Source: Niebla homalea (taxonomy: Eukaryota; Ascomycota; Lecanoromycetes; Lecanorales; Ramalinaceae). Taken from it: a stretch of DNA of 64,000 nt. The stretch lies in assembly GCA_019925105.1 (NCBI GenBank), contig JAHGAU010000013.1, positions 186,001 to 250,000 of the forward strand. The letters are read 5' to 3'. A program made the position numbers and the translations under genes. Numbering within the stretch: position 1 is the first letter of the stretch; each line of letters opens with the position of its first letter. The notes under the pieces were generated by a model. It was not told where the DNA came from, did no database searches, and saw nothing but the letters and a program-made list of their open reading frames with translations. Below, piece by piece: positions 1 to 12,477 of this stretch.

Positions 1-981
1 GATTACTTTTTTTCCCTTCGTTTTCTTTTAAATATAAATTAATAATACTTAAATTAAATATAAGAGTATTATACCGTTTTCCTTTTTCCTTTAACTCTTA
101 ATTAAAGGTATTTCTTTAATATTATTTAATAAAAAAAGCTTTTTAATTTCATTTTAAAGTATTATTCTTAAAAGTTAAAATTAATCCTTTTAATAACGCC
201 ATTAAAAAAGTATAATTTTTTTTTTTCCTTTTCTTTAAATAAGCTAAAGCCTATATTTCCCTTTTTCTCTTTATTTCTTAGGCTACCGGATATTATAAGT
301 TTAAGGTCCTATCTTCTTACCCCGGATATAAAGTCGGGAAATAAGGAATAATTCCCCGACGGAATTGACTTTTATAAAGGGCTTAGACCCCCCGTACTAA
401 GCCGATTTAGTTATTAAACGTTAACGTTATTATTTTATTATTTTATTATAATTTATTTATTTACTCTTTAAGCCGGATAATTTTTTTATTACTTTAATAC
501 GGGCGGTAAGCGTTTCTTTTTTAATTTAAAGGATTAATATTTCCTTTTTAACTTTTAAGGTAATTTAACGGAATATATACTCCGCCCGATTAACGGTGGT
601 TAACGTTTAATTAACATTTAATTAGAAAACTTTAAAATCCTAAAGGATTTTATTACGTTTCTATACGTATTAGGTTTACGCCTTAATAAACTACGTACCG
701 ATCGATTAATACTTACGTATTCATTAAATTACCCGGGGTTATAATTAATCCGGGAATTATATATATATTACAATAATAGCGGTCCGACGGCATTAAGGAT
801 ACTTACGGGAAGGTAATAGGAAAGGTATTATTTATTACGATATTTACGGTAAAGTAAAAAAACTCCGCCGGTATAAAAATTTATATAAAACTTTATCTTA
901 TAAAAAGTAAATTAAATAAGACGTTACTATATATATTATTAATATTATATTTATATTTACGTTAATAAAACGTTATTACGT
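1..981. repeat. Repeat X, copy 1, segment 1
   Basis: This A+T-rich stretch aligns with 48500-49510 (copy 2), for example around 130-215 versus 48680-48770 and 605-960 versus 49150-49490. It continues beyond the left edge of the window or begins close to it. At 977-981 it is cut by Copia element E1 and resumes at 27986. The part at 600-900 has a coding-like texture but I recognise no protein family. Class of the repeat is unresolved (see its terminal hairpin at 48144). Confidence 0.75.
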
Positions 982-1143
982 TGTTGAATATGCAGGATCG
1001 CTACTTGGGAGATTACGTAACGCGGATCAGATTAGATAAAACGGACGTATTAAACTTAAGTAAAATAGCGGTGTATAATTTTATATATAGTTTTACTTTA
1101 TATATAGTAATAATTAAGCAATTTATATTTTTTAATTTTAATA
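982..1143 (+). repeat. E1 5' LTR (162 bp)
   Basis: It starts TGTTGAATATGCAGGATCGC and ends in a RIP-altered ...TTTTAATA that corresponds to TTTCAACA of the 3' LTR. Its first 80 bases keep more CpA/TpG than its second half. It aligns end to end with 27824-27985 without length change. Confidence 0.92.
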
Positions 1144-1158
1144 GGTTATAGGCCCGGA
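1144..1158 (+). other. E1 primer-binding site, half-tRNA iMet type
   Basis: Immediately after the 5' LTR the sequence reads GGTTATAGGCCCGGA. Undoing one likely RIP change (TpA from TpG) gives GGTTATGGGCCC, the complement of the anticodon stem-loop of initiator tRNA-Met. Drosophila copia and some other Copia elements are known to prime from such a cleaved tRNA. The match is read from the sequence; use of this primer is inferred. Confidence 0.7.
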
Positions 1159-2998
1159 TCATATATTTAAATACTTAAATAACGTTTTATTAATATTCAA
1201 TTTAATCTATAAACGGTAATAAATTTATAATATAAAATATACCCGTAAATAATACCTATACGTAGGCTATATTATTAAAAAATTGACCTAGTTAAACGTA
1301 TAATATTACGGTTATAAATAAAGAAGCTTACTTAATTATTTATATTCCTAAATTAAAAAAGGAAAACTTTTTATTAATAAGAATATATAAACCGTTATTT
1401 CTTAGCCCTATTAAGGGCCGTAAACGTTTATATATTAAAGAAGTTAAATAAACGTTAAATTAATGGAGTTAAAACGTAGGGCCCTTAAGGTTAATATATA
1501 TACGTTAAGCCTTAACCGGGGTTTAAGTAAGAAATTTAAGACGTTAAATAAATATTAAATATATTATAGAATTCTACCAAGTTTAAAGCCTTAAAGATTA
1601 TATTAAAATTAAGTTTTTTTAAGATTAATTAAAAATAAGTTACTTAAATTTAAGTACATTATAACCTAAAATTACTCGCTTTAACCTAATTTTAAAGAAT
1701 AAATACAGAACGGAATAAATAATTAACAATTAAATTTTCTAAAATAAAATTTAATCCTTGAGAAAAAAAAAGCTGAGAACCAGCTATAGAATTCTTTAAT
1801 AAATAATTAAACTTAAAATAAACTTATTTATTATGAATTATAAAGAATAAAGCCTTTAAAGTGAAATAAAATAATTAAAATAAATTTAAATATTTTAATT
1901 ATAAAGGTTAAGAACTTTTAAGTAAAAAAGGTAATAATCTTAAGGGTATATATATAATATTATAATACGTTATAAAATTTCGTTTTAAGCTTAACCGGAA
2001 TAAAGAATCCTTTAATTAATAAACTTTTATATTATTTATTACCTTAGATTATATGATAATCCCGTATAAAGTATAGTATTTAAACTTTATTATTTAATAA
2101 TATTATTATATATAAAGTACCCTTTTTCTTTTTTATTTAAAGACTTAAGGAAAAAAGACCGTTTTAATTTAATTAATAAAAATTAAGTTAAAAATGAGGA
2201 TTATTTATTACCGTAAATACCGAAGTTATATAATAGCTTTAACTTAAAAGCATTTAAAAAACTTTTAAATAACCTATTAAATATTATTATTTTCAGGTTA
2301 AATATAAACGTTAAGAATTAAATACCGTTATTTAACGTAAATTACCTATTATCTTTAAATAATAAATCTTTAATATATTAGACGTCGTTAAACTTAAATT
2401 TAAATATTATTAATAATTATAATATAATTAATATTATATTAATATTATTTTCCGTATACTTTATTAATAATAATAATTAAAAAAGACTTTATTATAAAGG
2501 GTTTTCCTTTAAACTTAATCCCTTTATTAATAAAGTAATGGTAATAAAAATTATAAAGTTAAAAAATAAAGGATTGAATAATAATTAATAACCTTTAAAA
2601 ATTAAAGAAAAAAGATGCCCTTAAAATATATATAGCCTTAAAGAACCGTTATAATATTAATATTAAATATTTAATTAATATTATAGAACGCTTAAATACG
2701 ATTTAAAAAAAACTTAAGGATTAATATAAACTTTAAGTGTTTAAGCTATATATAAAGCTTACTTAAAAGCTTATAAGTTTATAAAAGACCCCAGATATAA
2801 TAATTAATAAGTATAATAATTATTATTAAAAAGTTTATATTAAAATTAAGGCGATTAATAACTTTTTAATTATCTTAAATTATTTTATTATCCAAAAATT
2901 TTTTAATAAACTTAAAGAATCGTAATAAATATAATATTTAATATTTACTTAAACGGCTATATAATAAGGCCCGGGTACCCTTAAATTTTATAATATTA
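1159..2998 (+). pseudogene. E1 gag and 5' pol remnant
   Basis: This is the part of E1 between the primer-binding site and the LINE A insertion. It should hold gag and perhaps the start of pol by position, but RIP has removed every frame and I recognise no domain motif. The sequence resumes at 21665 on the other side of LINE A. Confidence 0.55.
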
Positions 2999-3038
2999 TA
3001 TAAAAAGCTTATATTTATTTATGAAAAAGCTTAAATGG

Positions 3039-4760
3039 GTGGCGACGAACAAAGGGACCCCAGAGGTCCAAAACGATGCGTACACGTATAGCTTTCATAA
3101 TAGTAAAGAAAGTATATTAAGTACGATAAGTGGAAATAACATAATAATAAAGAATAAGGTAATAAACGGGTAAATAACCTATATTAATAGAAATAGCGAT
3201 AACGTATACGGGTAATATAATAATAAAAAGCCGGATAACACTTAAAATAAATAAAGGAATTAAGGTTAATAAAATACGTATATTAAAGCGTATAAAACGT
3301 ATAATAATAATATAAAGGTAATAAGTAAATAAGGGGGTAAAAAGGCCGGTATAATATTAACGGCGAAAGATATAGGCGGAGGGAAAGGGCAGGAAAGTTA
3401 TAATAAAAGTACTATTAAGGATATATAAAGGGGAAATAAGGTTAATAAAAAGGATAAAACCTTAAAAGATTAAAGGTAAAAGGCGGAGACGGTATATCGC
3501 CCGGTAAATAAGGGCGAGAAAACGGTAGGGGAAATAATAAAGGCCTTAAAAAAACTCTTTACGGTAAAGTAGAAAGATATTACGTTAAAGACTTAATTAA
3601 TATTATAAATTAAATTAGAAAATATAAGGAACTTTTATATAAAGGTAAAAATAAAACTAGGGGAGGCGGAGCGGCTATAAAGCTCTTAAAAGGCAATAAT
3701 AAGGACGTTAATAAAGGGTAAAGAAGGCGGTTTAAGGTTAAATATATAAAGCGAGGGTATAAAGGCGACGGCGTTTTAAGCGAAAAAAAGTTAAATAATA
3801 AGGGTAATAAAAAAGATACCCGTAGTAAAAAATAAAAGGATAATAAAGGAAAAAACGGCCGTATTAAAGGAGATAAGGATAATAACGGTCCGCTTATTTA
3901 ATAACGAGGAGAGGAACGTAATTACGGAAGTAAACCCGTTATAATTAATAAAGGTTTTTAAGGTAATAACGGAATCGTTAATAAAATAGATTATCGCGGT
4001 ACGTAAGTTATAAAGTAAAAATATTTTCCTTAATATAACGTTTTTAAAGGTGAAAAAAAGCTTAAAGAAATTGAAATCATAAATTAATTTAAAAAAATAA
4101 TAAATTGATGAGGTTTTAAGGTAATTATTTACCGTTATAATAAATAAAATATATTTATTACGTTTTATAAAAATTAAAAAAAAATTATATTAAGGAATAT
4201 AAAAAGGGAGAATATAGTTTTTATTTAAGGCTTAAGATCGTTAATTATAAACTTCCTCCGATAACGAGGAAATTTAATTCCTTAAAATACGTAAAGAAAT
4301 ACGTTATTATTATATTAAATATAACGTTAATAAAGATATATAATAACGTTTTAAATAAAAAGATTATTAAAAAGGGATCTTTTAAGATAATTTAATTATA
4401 AAAATAAAATAACGGATATTTATTAATATTTTAAGTATTAAGGTTATAAATATATTATTATAAAATGCCTTAATATTATAAAATATACGGTTTACGTTAA
4501 AAGCTATAACACCTATAAATATATAAAGTTAACGGTTAAAAGGCTTATAAAGGGTATATTTAAATACGCCGTATATAATAAAAAAGGACATTTAATATAG
4601 GATTTTAAGTATATAATAAAAGTTAGGGAGATTAAATATAAGGAGACCCGGATAACCGTGAAAATCCAGCGGTATAATATATATAAAATTAATTTAATAA
4701 ATTAATTCAAAGTAATTTAAAAATACGGGATTAATTAATTAAATAATAAAGGATAAATAA
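3039..4760 (+). pseudogene. LINE A ORF1 (gag-like) remnant
   Basis: The start aligns with ORF1 starts of the three other long copies (28496, 41009 and 61368), with ATG replaced by GTG here. The first 60 codons keep much of the original sequence, then stops from RIP are frequent. Near 4562-4600 a string reads as KYAVYNKKGHL, which fits a CX2C...GH zinc knuckle after Cys-to-Tyr RIP changes. ORF1 proteins of Tad1 elements bind RNA. The end is approximate. Confidence 0.75.
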
Positions 4761-4879
4761 CGGTAATAAATAAAATAAAAAAGAGGAAGCTTTTTATGAT
4801 CCCGACCTGAAGGGCCGGCCGTTTTACGTTTTTAATAATAATTAAGAAGGTATTAAATTAAAAAACGCTTGACTTTAAT

Positions 4880-5940
4880 AAAAAAATCCGTAACTTAAAC
4901 GGGTATAAAAAAGGGAGCCCTTATAAAGATTAATATATGATATATTAACGCTTTTAAAAGTAATATAATATAACGTCCGTAATAAGGGAATTAAAGTAAT
5001 AATACCGATATTTAAATTTAAAGAAGTTAAAAACGTTAATATTATAATAATATAGGAATTATTATATAACTTATATATATATTTATTTATTAATTTAAGG
5101 GAGGGGTTTTATTTAGCCTTTAAAAAAGATAAAATAATTAAAATATACTTCTTTATAAATAAGCGGCTTAATTTAAATAATTAAAACATTATTTATTATA
5201 ATAAAAACCTTTATATATTCCGTATTATAAAAAAAGGGAACTTAAAAAGCGACTTTAATATTTATAATACGTATAACTTACCGCCGTTTAATAAGGAAAG
5301 ACCTTTTATAATACCGTTATTTAAAGAAGTCTTAATTACTTTAAATAAATATATATTACTTAAAGACTTTAACCTATATTATTATATATAGAATAAGGAA
5401 AAACGTATAATAAATTACGTTAAATCGGATAATCTATTAATAGCTACTATTTAAGTTAATTTCTTATTATTAGTATTATAAGGGACTATTACGTAAGAGA
5501 ATTATAGGTTTAAAATAACGATTAATTTAATCCTTAATACGGAAAGGGTTATTAACGTAATTATAATATATAAGCTATAAAAGGACTTAAAATATAACTT
5601 AAATTATATACTAATATAAATAACCCTGGATTAAACCGTTAATATAACCTTATTATTACCGGTAAAAAAACGTAAAAAACGGCTAAAAAAATAGAAATTT
5701 ATATAAAAGCAGAGGAAACGGTAATTTAATTTACGGATCTCTTTTAATTAAATAATAAAGACCGGATTAATTTCTTTATAAAGTAAATAATAAAAGTATT
5801 AAATAAAATAATTGATAAGATAATCCCGATAATAAAGCTTTCTTAAAGAGTTGAAATTTATTAAATTAAAAAATATACGACCGCGACTATAAAGGTAAAA
5901 AGGTTAATTAAGTAAGTTTTTAAATATAAAAATTAAAAAA
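4880..5940 (+). pseudogene. LINE A ORF2, endonuclease part
   Basis: The stretch translates, through many RIP stops, as the apurinic-type endonuclease of Tad1 LINEs. The clearest motif is at about 5350-5390, ILLKDFNLYYYI, which corresponds to LLGDFNLHHPxW of the family; a relic of the SDHxPI box lies near 5600-5630. This nuclease nicks the target to prime reverse transcription. The frame is interrupted at 5941 by element E2 and continues at 18747. Confidence 0.8.
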
Positions 5941-6155
5941 TGTCAGGGTTCAGGGGTGTTGGTAGCTGAGGTGCAGGCCCTACCGGGCCTACCCCGGGCC
6001 AAGCCCGGGGTTAGCCAGGCACAAGGAGTGTCACCGACTGGATATATTAGGGCCTTCGGCCCCTTTACTTTTATACTTCTGTACTTTAATGTCTTTAATT
6101 ATACGTAATATATCCTTTACCTTTTAATTACCTTAAAGGGGCTTATACTTTAATA
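5941..6155 (+). repeat. E2 5' LTR (215 bp)
   Basis: The first 110 bases are almost free of RIP and contain a G/C-rich palindromic stretch (CCCCGGGCCAAGCCCGGGG); the rest is mutated. The end aligns to GCACTCTAACA of the 3' LTR. The pattern of mutation is the reverse of the 3' LTR, where the last 100 bases are the cleaner part. Confidence 0.93.
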
Positions 6156-6861
6156 TTATATTAAAGTCAACCTATCTACGCCCTCATAAGGAGTAGTAAG
6201 GTAAAATAAAGGCTTTTACCAATAATACTTACCAGTAACGGATAATAAGGCGATAGTTAAAAACGGTACTGGACGGGCGGTAACTATGGTTAAACGTACG
6301 GCGATTAATACCCGGACGGATTATAGGAAAACGTTAATAATTAAAACGGGAAATTACGATAGCTTTAAATAAATAAATATTAATTTTATTAAGTTATATA
6401 AAGAATCGATTTAAGGGTTAAGCCTTAATAAGGCGATTTAAAGGTTACGAATAAAGTAAACCTTGAAATATTATAAATTAATTAAGAATAAACTTATAAA
6501 AGCTTATAAAATCCTTACTTATTACTTACCTTTTTTTTTTCATTAAAACCTTTAATTAAGATATTTAATTTCATACTTTTATTCCAATATAAGGTATTTA
6601 ATACCCGTTAAGAAAACCTTTTAAGGAGTATTCTATAATATAGGGGAGGAATATTAATATTATTATAATATAAAGATTTATTATTTTACCTTATAATACT
6701 GCCCTTATAATACGGAAACCGTTAAACGGAAAAGTTAATAAACCCGTCCTTTTCCTTCTTCCTTTCTTTTTCTTTTACTTATTTTTATCCATCTTTTATT
6801 TTAACTTACCTTTTACTTATACCCTACCTATTATAATTATGGATAATAAACCTTAATAACC
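6156..6861 (+). other. E2 leader region before the E3 insertion
   Basis: This is the E2 sequence after the 5' LTR, up to the insertion of E3; it continues at 12478. It should contain the primer-binding site and untranslated leader or the gag start. I recognise neither a tRNA match nor a protein motif. A patch at 6240-6310 keeps more G+C. Confidence 0.5.
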
Positions 6862-7088
6862 TGTCAGCTTAGGTGTAGGCATAATGGTAGTATTGCGGGC
6901 ATAAAGTATTACTGAGCCGTTATGCGAGCGGTGCCAAGATACTCTTATAATACGTGTATATCTTATTACCTGGCCGTATATCCCAGATTAATTAAGTATA
7001 TCCTATAGTCTTTTTTTATAGATTTATCTTTATAGATTATACTTAATTTATATTACCTTATTATACTTATACGTCTATACATATAATA
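6862..7088 (+). repeat. E3 5' LTR (227 bp)
   Basis: It starts TGTCAGCTTAGGTGTAGGCA with little RIP for the first 100 bases, then decays to A+T. Its last bases, ATATAATA, match GTGTGACA of the 3' LTR after RIP. Confidence 0.92.
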
Positions 7089-7101
7089 GTTATAAGCCCG
7101 G
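7089..7101 (+). other. E3 primer-binding site, half-tRNA iMet type
   Basis: GTTATAAGCCCGG follows the LTR directly. It resembles the E1 site and, with one RIP change undone, the complement of the initiator tRNA-Met anticodon arm. The corresponding place in E6 (63067-63079, minus) reads ATTATAAGCTTAA, a more mutated copy. Confidence 0.65.
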
Positions 7102-10100
7102 TTATATATACTTAATATATCCATTAAAAATTCGAATTATTTATTTAATAATTAAATCGCGTAAATATAGCCTTTAAACTATATACTTAAAGGATAATAT
7201 ATAAAGACTTAAGTAGGAATTATAAAGGGACCGACTTTTCTCCTTTTTTATTAATTAATTAATCAATTTAAAATAAGCTTTTATAAAATAAAGCTCGTTA
7301 ATTCTAAAGATTAAGATATATGGTTATCCATCGTTAAAAGAAAGGTAATGGGATATTATATCTGGGATTTTATAAACTTTATTTTTAATATTAAGTTTAA
7401 AGTATTAATAAAGTTTAATAAATTAGAAGTTCCTTAGGTCTTAAATAATTAAGCTATAAATACTATAACTATATATAAAATACGTATAATATAATATAAA
7501 AGCTACGTATTATAGTAAAAAAAGCAGGATGCTTTATTAATAAAGCTTAACGATTTTATCTATTTATTAGTTAATAAGGTAAATCTTATATACCTTTAGG
7601 ACGTAAAAGTCCATTTATAGGACTTCCTTTAAGCCTTTTAATTGAAAATAATACCCTTAAACTCCGCCCGTTTTTTAAAAGTAAAGAAAGAATATTATTA
7701 TATTAAGACCGGTTTTAAATCTCGATAAAGTCTTAAGTCTTAAATAAATAAATAAATATATATATTTACTTAAGCTAAGAATAATCGTCTTATAAAAGTT
7801 TTAGATTATAAACGTATATTCTGCGATTTTTTAATAATAATAAAGAGATATATATTAATATTATCTTAAATATATAAGTTTAATATTGGGAATATAATAG
7901 ATTATTCCGTAACCTTTATTATTATTAAGGAGAAATTTAAATATTATATCTGACTTTATAACGTAAAGAAGATAACTTTAATATACTTAACGTTTATAAT
8001 TAACGATAAGAAAACCAATAATAATAATATTTTAAAGGAATTAATAAAATTAATTTATAAAAGTAATATAGTTAAGTTAACTAAATATTTATATAGTATA
8101 AAATATTAATTTAATAAATATAATTACCTTTAAAGTAATCGGCTTAATAAGCTATTAAATTTTAAATGAAACTTAATTATTATAAAAAAGGTAAAAAATA
8201 AACTTAAGGATTAAAAGATTAAAAAAGGATTAATAAGGTTCTTAAAAAGTCTAGAAATATTAAATAAAAGGAAAAGCCGTTACCGGTATTATTAAACGAT
8301 AAATATGGAGCTTTTATTATCTTAGGAAGTATAAATCTTAAATCGTCTTAAATTATAAATAACGGTTTTATAATTTATATTTATAATAATATTATAAAAG
8401 ATCACTTTATTAAAGAAGTAAATAATAAAAATAATATTATCGTTATAAGTATTAATAATAATAAAGTTAAAGTATACGGAAGTATTACCTTTCGCATTAA
8501 TAAGCCTATTAAAGGAAAAGTTAAAATTACGTTTATAAAAATAATTTATATTTTAAACTTTATAATAAACTGCTTATTTAATAATATTCTTAAGTAAAAA
8601 AATATATACTTTAAATAATAAGAACGTATACTTATTTATAAAGGATAGCCTATAATATTACTAAAATATACTGGTAATCTTTACGTCCTTAAAGATAATA
8701 TTAAATAACGAGATATTAATAGTACTTTTATAGTTAATAAAGTTATCTTAAAATAATTAATAAAGTTATTAATAAAATCAGGAATAACAGCGGAATAATA
8801 TTAATATTTTACTTATATTAATAACGATTCTATTTAATATTTCGTAAAAGTAGCTAGGGGGTAAAAATTATAAATAAAAAAAAGGTTCCAAAGATAAATA
8901 ATTATAAAGTCTAAACCTTATTAAAGGCTTATTAAATCGTATTAAAATTATTATATAAAATAGAGACCTTATTAATACCTTTCTTTTAAATTATTTACGA
9001 TCTTATATAAATAAGTATTACGATAAACCGTAATTAATAAATATTATATATCGCTTATTCTAAATATAACTTCTAAATAATATATACTTATAAATATAAG
9101 TTAAAAGCGAATAATATTCTACGGAAAGCAATCAAAATAATCAAGACTTAATTCTATTATAATATAGCCTTTATTTAATTAAATAATAAGATATTATTAA
9201 GATCTAAGTTTAATAGCTTTATTAATAAGCTTAATATTACCTTTAAACCGTTAATATTAAATACCGTAATATAAAACGAATATTTAAAACGGAAGGGTAG
9301 ATTACTTATTATTAAAGTACGGATAATAAAACTATAAGTAAATCTATTTTAATTCTTATAGTTATAGATTATATAAACGGCCGGGTTTTTTATAAATTAA
9401 ATATTAATAAAAAAGTATTTATAAACTATATTATTTAAGAAAGTTATAAATTTAAAGTTAAACTTTTAATACTTAAAATAATATAACTATAAGGTTTACT
9501 TATTTAATAAGTTTATCTTAAAGAAAGAAAAGCTTATATTAAAAATATATATTAATTTCTTTATTAACTATTATAATATTAATATTTATAATATTTAAAT
9601 ACTTAATTAAAGAAAAGTTATCCGTACTTAAAACGTTTTCTTTAATAAAAAAGAATTCTATAAAGTAAATAAAATTAACGTAACTTAAATTAAGAATAAG
9701 TTATTCTTTAAAAGTTTATTAATAAATATTATATACTTTATAATAACGATTAATAATAAAGAAGATAAAGAAAATAAATAAAGCGGAATTACCGGAATAA
9801 GACCTTTAAAAGAATATAAAAAATAATAATAATTATATCCTTCTTTATTAACTTTAACGTTTATAAATTATAACTTTATAAACGAGGATAACGCCGGGGG
9901 TAATAATAAAAACGGTAATAGTTCCGGGGAAAATAATAATAACAATAATAAAAATAACGTTTTATTTACTTTAATATTAACTTTAAAGCTTACCTTAAAG
10001 TTAAAAAAGAAAAATAATAATAAATCGGACTTTAATATAAATAATATTATTAAAGGAAAAAGGACCAAATAAGGTATAAAGAAAGTAAACTATATTATAA

Positions 10101-12235
10101 CTTTTAATTTAATTAAAAACGGTTTAAAGCTATTATATTACGTAATATTTACTGTTTTCTTATTATTATTTAAGTTTTATAAAAATAATAAGTTATTTTC
10201 TTATTTATTAAAATTAATAATTAAAAATACGCTTTACCGTAATATTTTATTTTTTAAGTTAAAATACTATCGTTATATATTAAGATATCCGTATACCGTA
10301 GGCTTTAAATTAATAATTAAAGTAAAGCTTAGCTTACTTAAGGTAAAGGGAATATGGAAAAAGGTCCTATTTAATTATATAAAAAAAGTAAATAAAATAC
10401 TTATCTTAATTACTTAAATATTTAAGTATAAATTTAATAATAAAAAGTATTTTATAAAGTATAAAGCGAAGCTTTATATAAGAGGTAATTTATAAAAGAC
10501 TGAATAAAATATATTTGCCGTTATTTTAATAATATAAATCTTAAAAATACTTATAACTATTATAGCTATATTTAATTTAAAAATAAAATAATAAGACGCT
10601 ATTAATACGTTTATTAATAATAATATAAATGAACTTATATATATTAAATTACCGGAAAAATATAAAGGTAAAATCTTATTTCTCCTGCTTTAAGCCCTAT
10701 ATAAATTAAAGTAATTATTAATATTATAATTCCGGAATTTCTTATAAATATTAATAAACTTAAGCCTAAAATAAATCCCGGAAGTTAAATATTTTTTTAT
10801 TAATAACTATATAATAATTTTCTTCTTTATAAATAATATTATTGTTATCTATAATTAAAAGAATAGTTAAAAAGTTAATAACTTTTAAAATTAATTCTTT
10901 TAAAGATATAAGATAAGAAACCTGGGTAAATTTAAGTAATTCCTAAATATAAAAATAATACAAGATAGATTAACTCGTTAAATCCGTTTATATTAGGATA
11001 ATTATATTAATAAGCTTATGGTTAAATTTAATATTATAATAATAAACCGAGTTTTTAAAATATTTTTACGTAATACCGATATATTTATTAAGAATACCGA
11101 TTAAGTAATATTTTAAAAGATTTACGTATATTAATAGTTCGTTAATTTAATTAACTTTATTATTATAACGATAAGAATAAATATAGCCTTCTTAACCTTA
11201 AAACTATTTAAGTTCCTTATAAACCCGTTACGATATTATTAGGAATTAGCTATATAAGTATTATAATACCTTATTTATATAAAGTATTATATGATTATCT
11301 ATAATAAACGTATTAAAGATTTTTATACCGTATTTATAGCTTTATTTAACGTATCCTTTACTAATAATACGGAAATACGATATAACTTATAAAGCTATAT
11401 CTTTAAGCTTTTTAAGGGCTTAATCGATTAAAAAGTAATAAAGTAAAAAACGGTAATAATAAGCTTTATTAAAGTTAAACTCTTTAATTTTATTTTTATA
11501 ATAAAAAAGCTTATATAATAAAATTATTTCTTTAAGTTAATTATATTAAATTTATCGTATTTATTAAAGATTAAATATAATAATACTTAAATAATCCGTA
11601 TAATTTAAAAGATAAACTTATAGTTTATAATAAAACTTTACTATATAAATATATATTATTATTAATTATAATAAGATTATTAGAAGAAAACGATTAATAT
11701 TAAATATATACTTATAATAAAAATATTAACGGATAGCCTTATAAAGCCCTTACCATTATAAAAATATAAGGAATTTATTAAACTCTTAAGCTTTGAAAAT
11801 AATAAACCCCGGGAAAACCTTATATTATAATATAACTCAGTAAAACCCCGGAAACGTTATTTTTAAGAAATTCAGTTCTTAAAAAATTACAATTATAAAC
11901 CGGATATACGATAATTTTTCCAGGTTCCCTTATTTTTATAATTTTCTCGATTTATAACTTTTTCTTAACGTATACTTAATAATAATTACTTAATAATATT
12001 ATATAAGATAATACTTGGGGCTTTATTAAGTAAATATAAAGCTCCGGAGTTAATTAATATATTAAAATCTTATTATTATTATTACTTTCCGGGTTACCGA
12101 TTTTTTTATTAAAACTTCAACTTCTTAAAAAACGTACCTTTCCTTATATAAGTTTCTCGGTTTATTAATAAGTTCGATTATAATAAAAAAGGTAATTATA
12201 TAAGGATATTTAGGATTATTATTAAATAATAATTT
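7102..12235 (+). pseudogene. E3 Copia gag-pol polyprotein remnant
   Basis: Integrase-like sequence occurs at about 9340-9400, where a string reads as FNSYS/ILIVIDYIN and corresponds to the FLVIxDDYTR region. At about 10350-10483 the reverse transcriptase start reads as WKKV...KYKFNNKKYFIKYKAKLY, the KWVFTYKFD...YKARL block of fungal Copia elements. RNase H should lie between about 11600 and 12100 by position. The protein would be a single gag-protease-integrase-RT-RNase H polyprotein that copies and inserts the element. RIP stops occur every few codons. Start and end are approximate. Confidence 0.75.
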
Positions 12236-12245
12236 TAAGGGGGTA
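12236..12245 (+). other. E3 polypurine tract
   Basis: AAGGGGGTA directly precedes the 3' LTR and is the expected plus-strand priming site. The equivalent site of E6 is altered to an A-run. Confidence 0.7.
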
Positions 12246-12472
12246 TATTAATTTAAATATAAATATAATAGTAATATTACAGGCATAAAGTATTATTAAG
12301 TTATTATATAAGCGGTATTAAGATATTCTTATAATATATATATATCTTATTACCTGGCCGTATATCCTAGATTAACTAAGTATATCCTATAATCTTTTTT
12401 CATAGATTTATCTTTATAGATCATACTCAATTTATACTACCCCATCACACTCATACGTCCATGCGTGTGACA
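12246..12472 (+). repeat. E3 3' LTR (227 bp)
   Basis: It aligns with 6862-7088 over its full length. Here the first 180 bases are RIP-mutated, while the last 60 (CCATCACACTCATACGTCC to GTGTGACA) are untouched. Confidence 0.92.
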
Positions 12473-12477
12473 TAACC

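Larger units (their letters stand above)
6862..12472 (+). mobile_element. Ty1/Copia element E3
   Basis: Two 227-bp LTRs (6862-7088 and 12246-12472), TGTCAGC...GTGTGACA, are flanked by TAACC (6857-6861 and 12473-12477). Total length is 5611 bp with no nested insertion, so it is the innermost element of a five-level stack. Motifs for integrase and reverse transcriptase run in Copia order on the plus strand. E6 at 51891-63306 belongs to the same family. Every frame is broken by RIP. Confidence 0.93.

Noticed and set aside
9868..10068. 66-codon minus-strand frame
   Set aside because: It is antisense to Copia E3 pol in an A+T-rich tract; low-complexity Leu/Phe.
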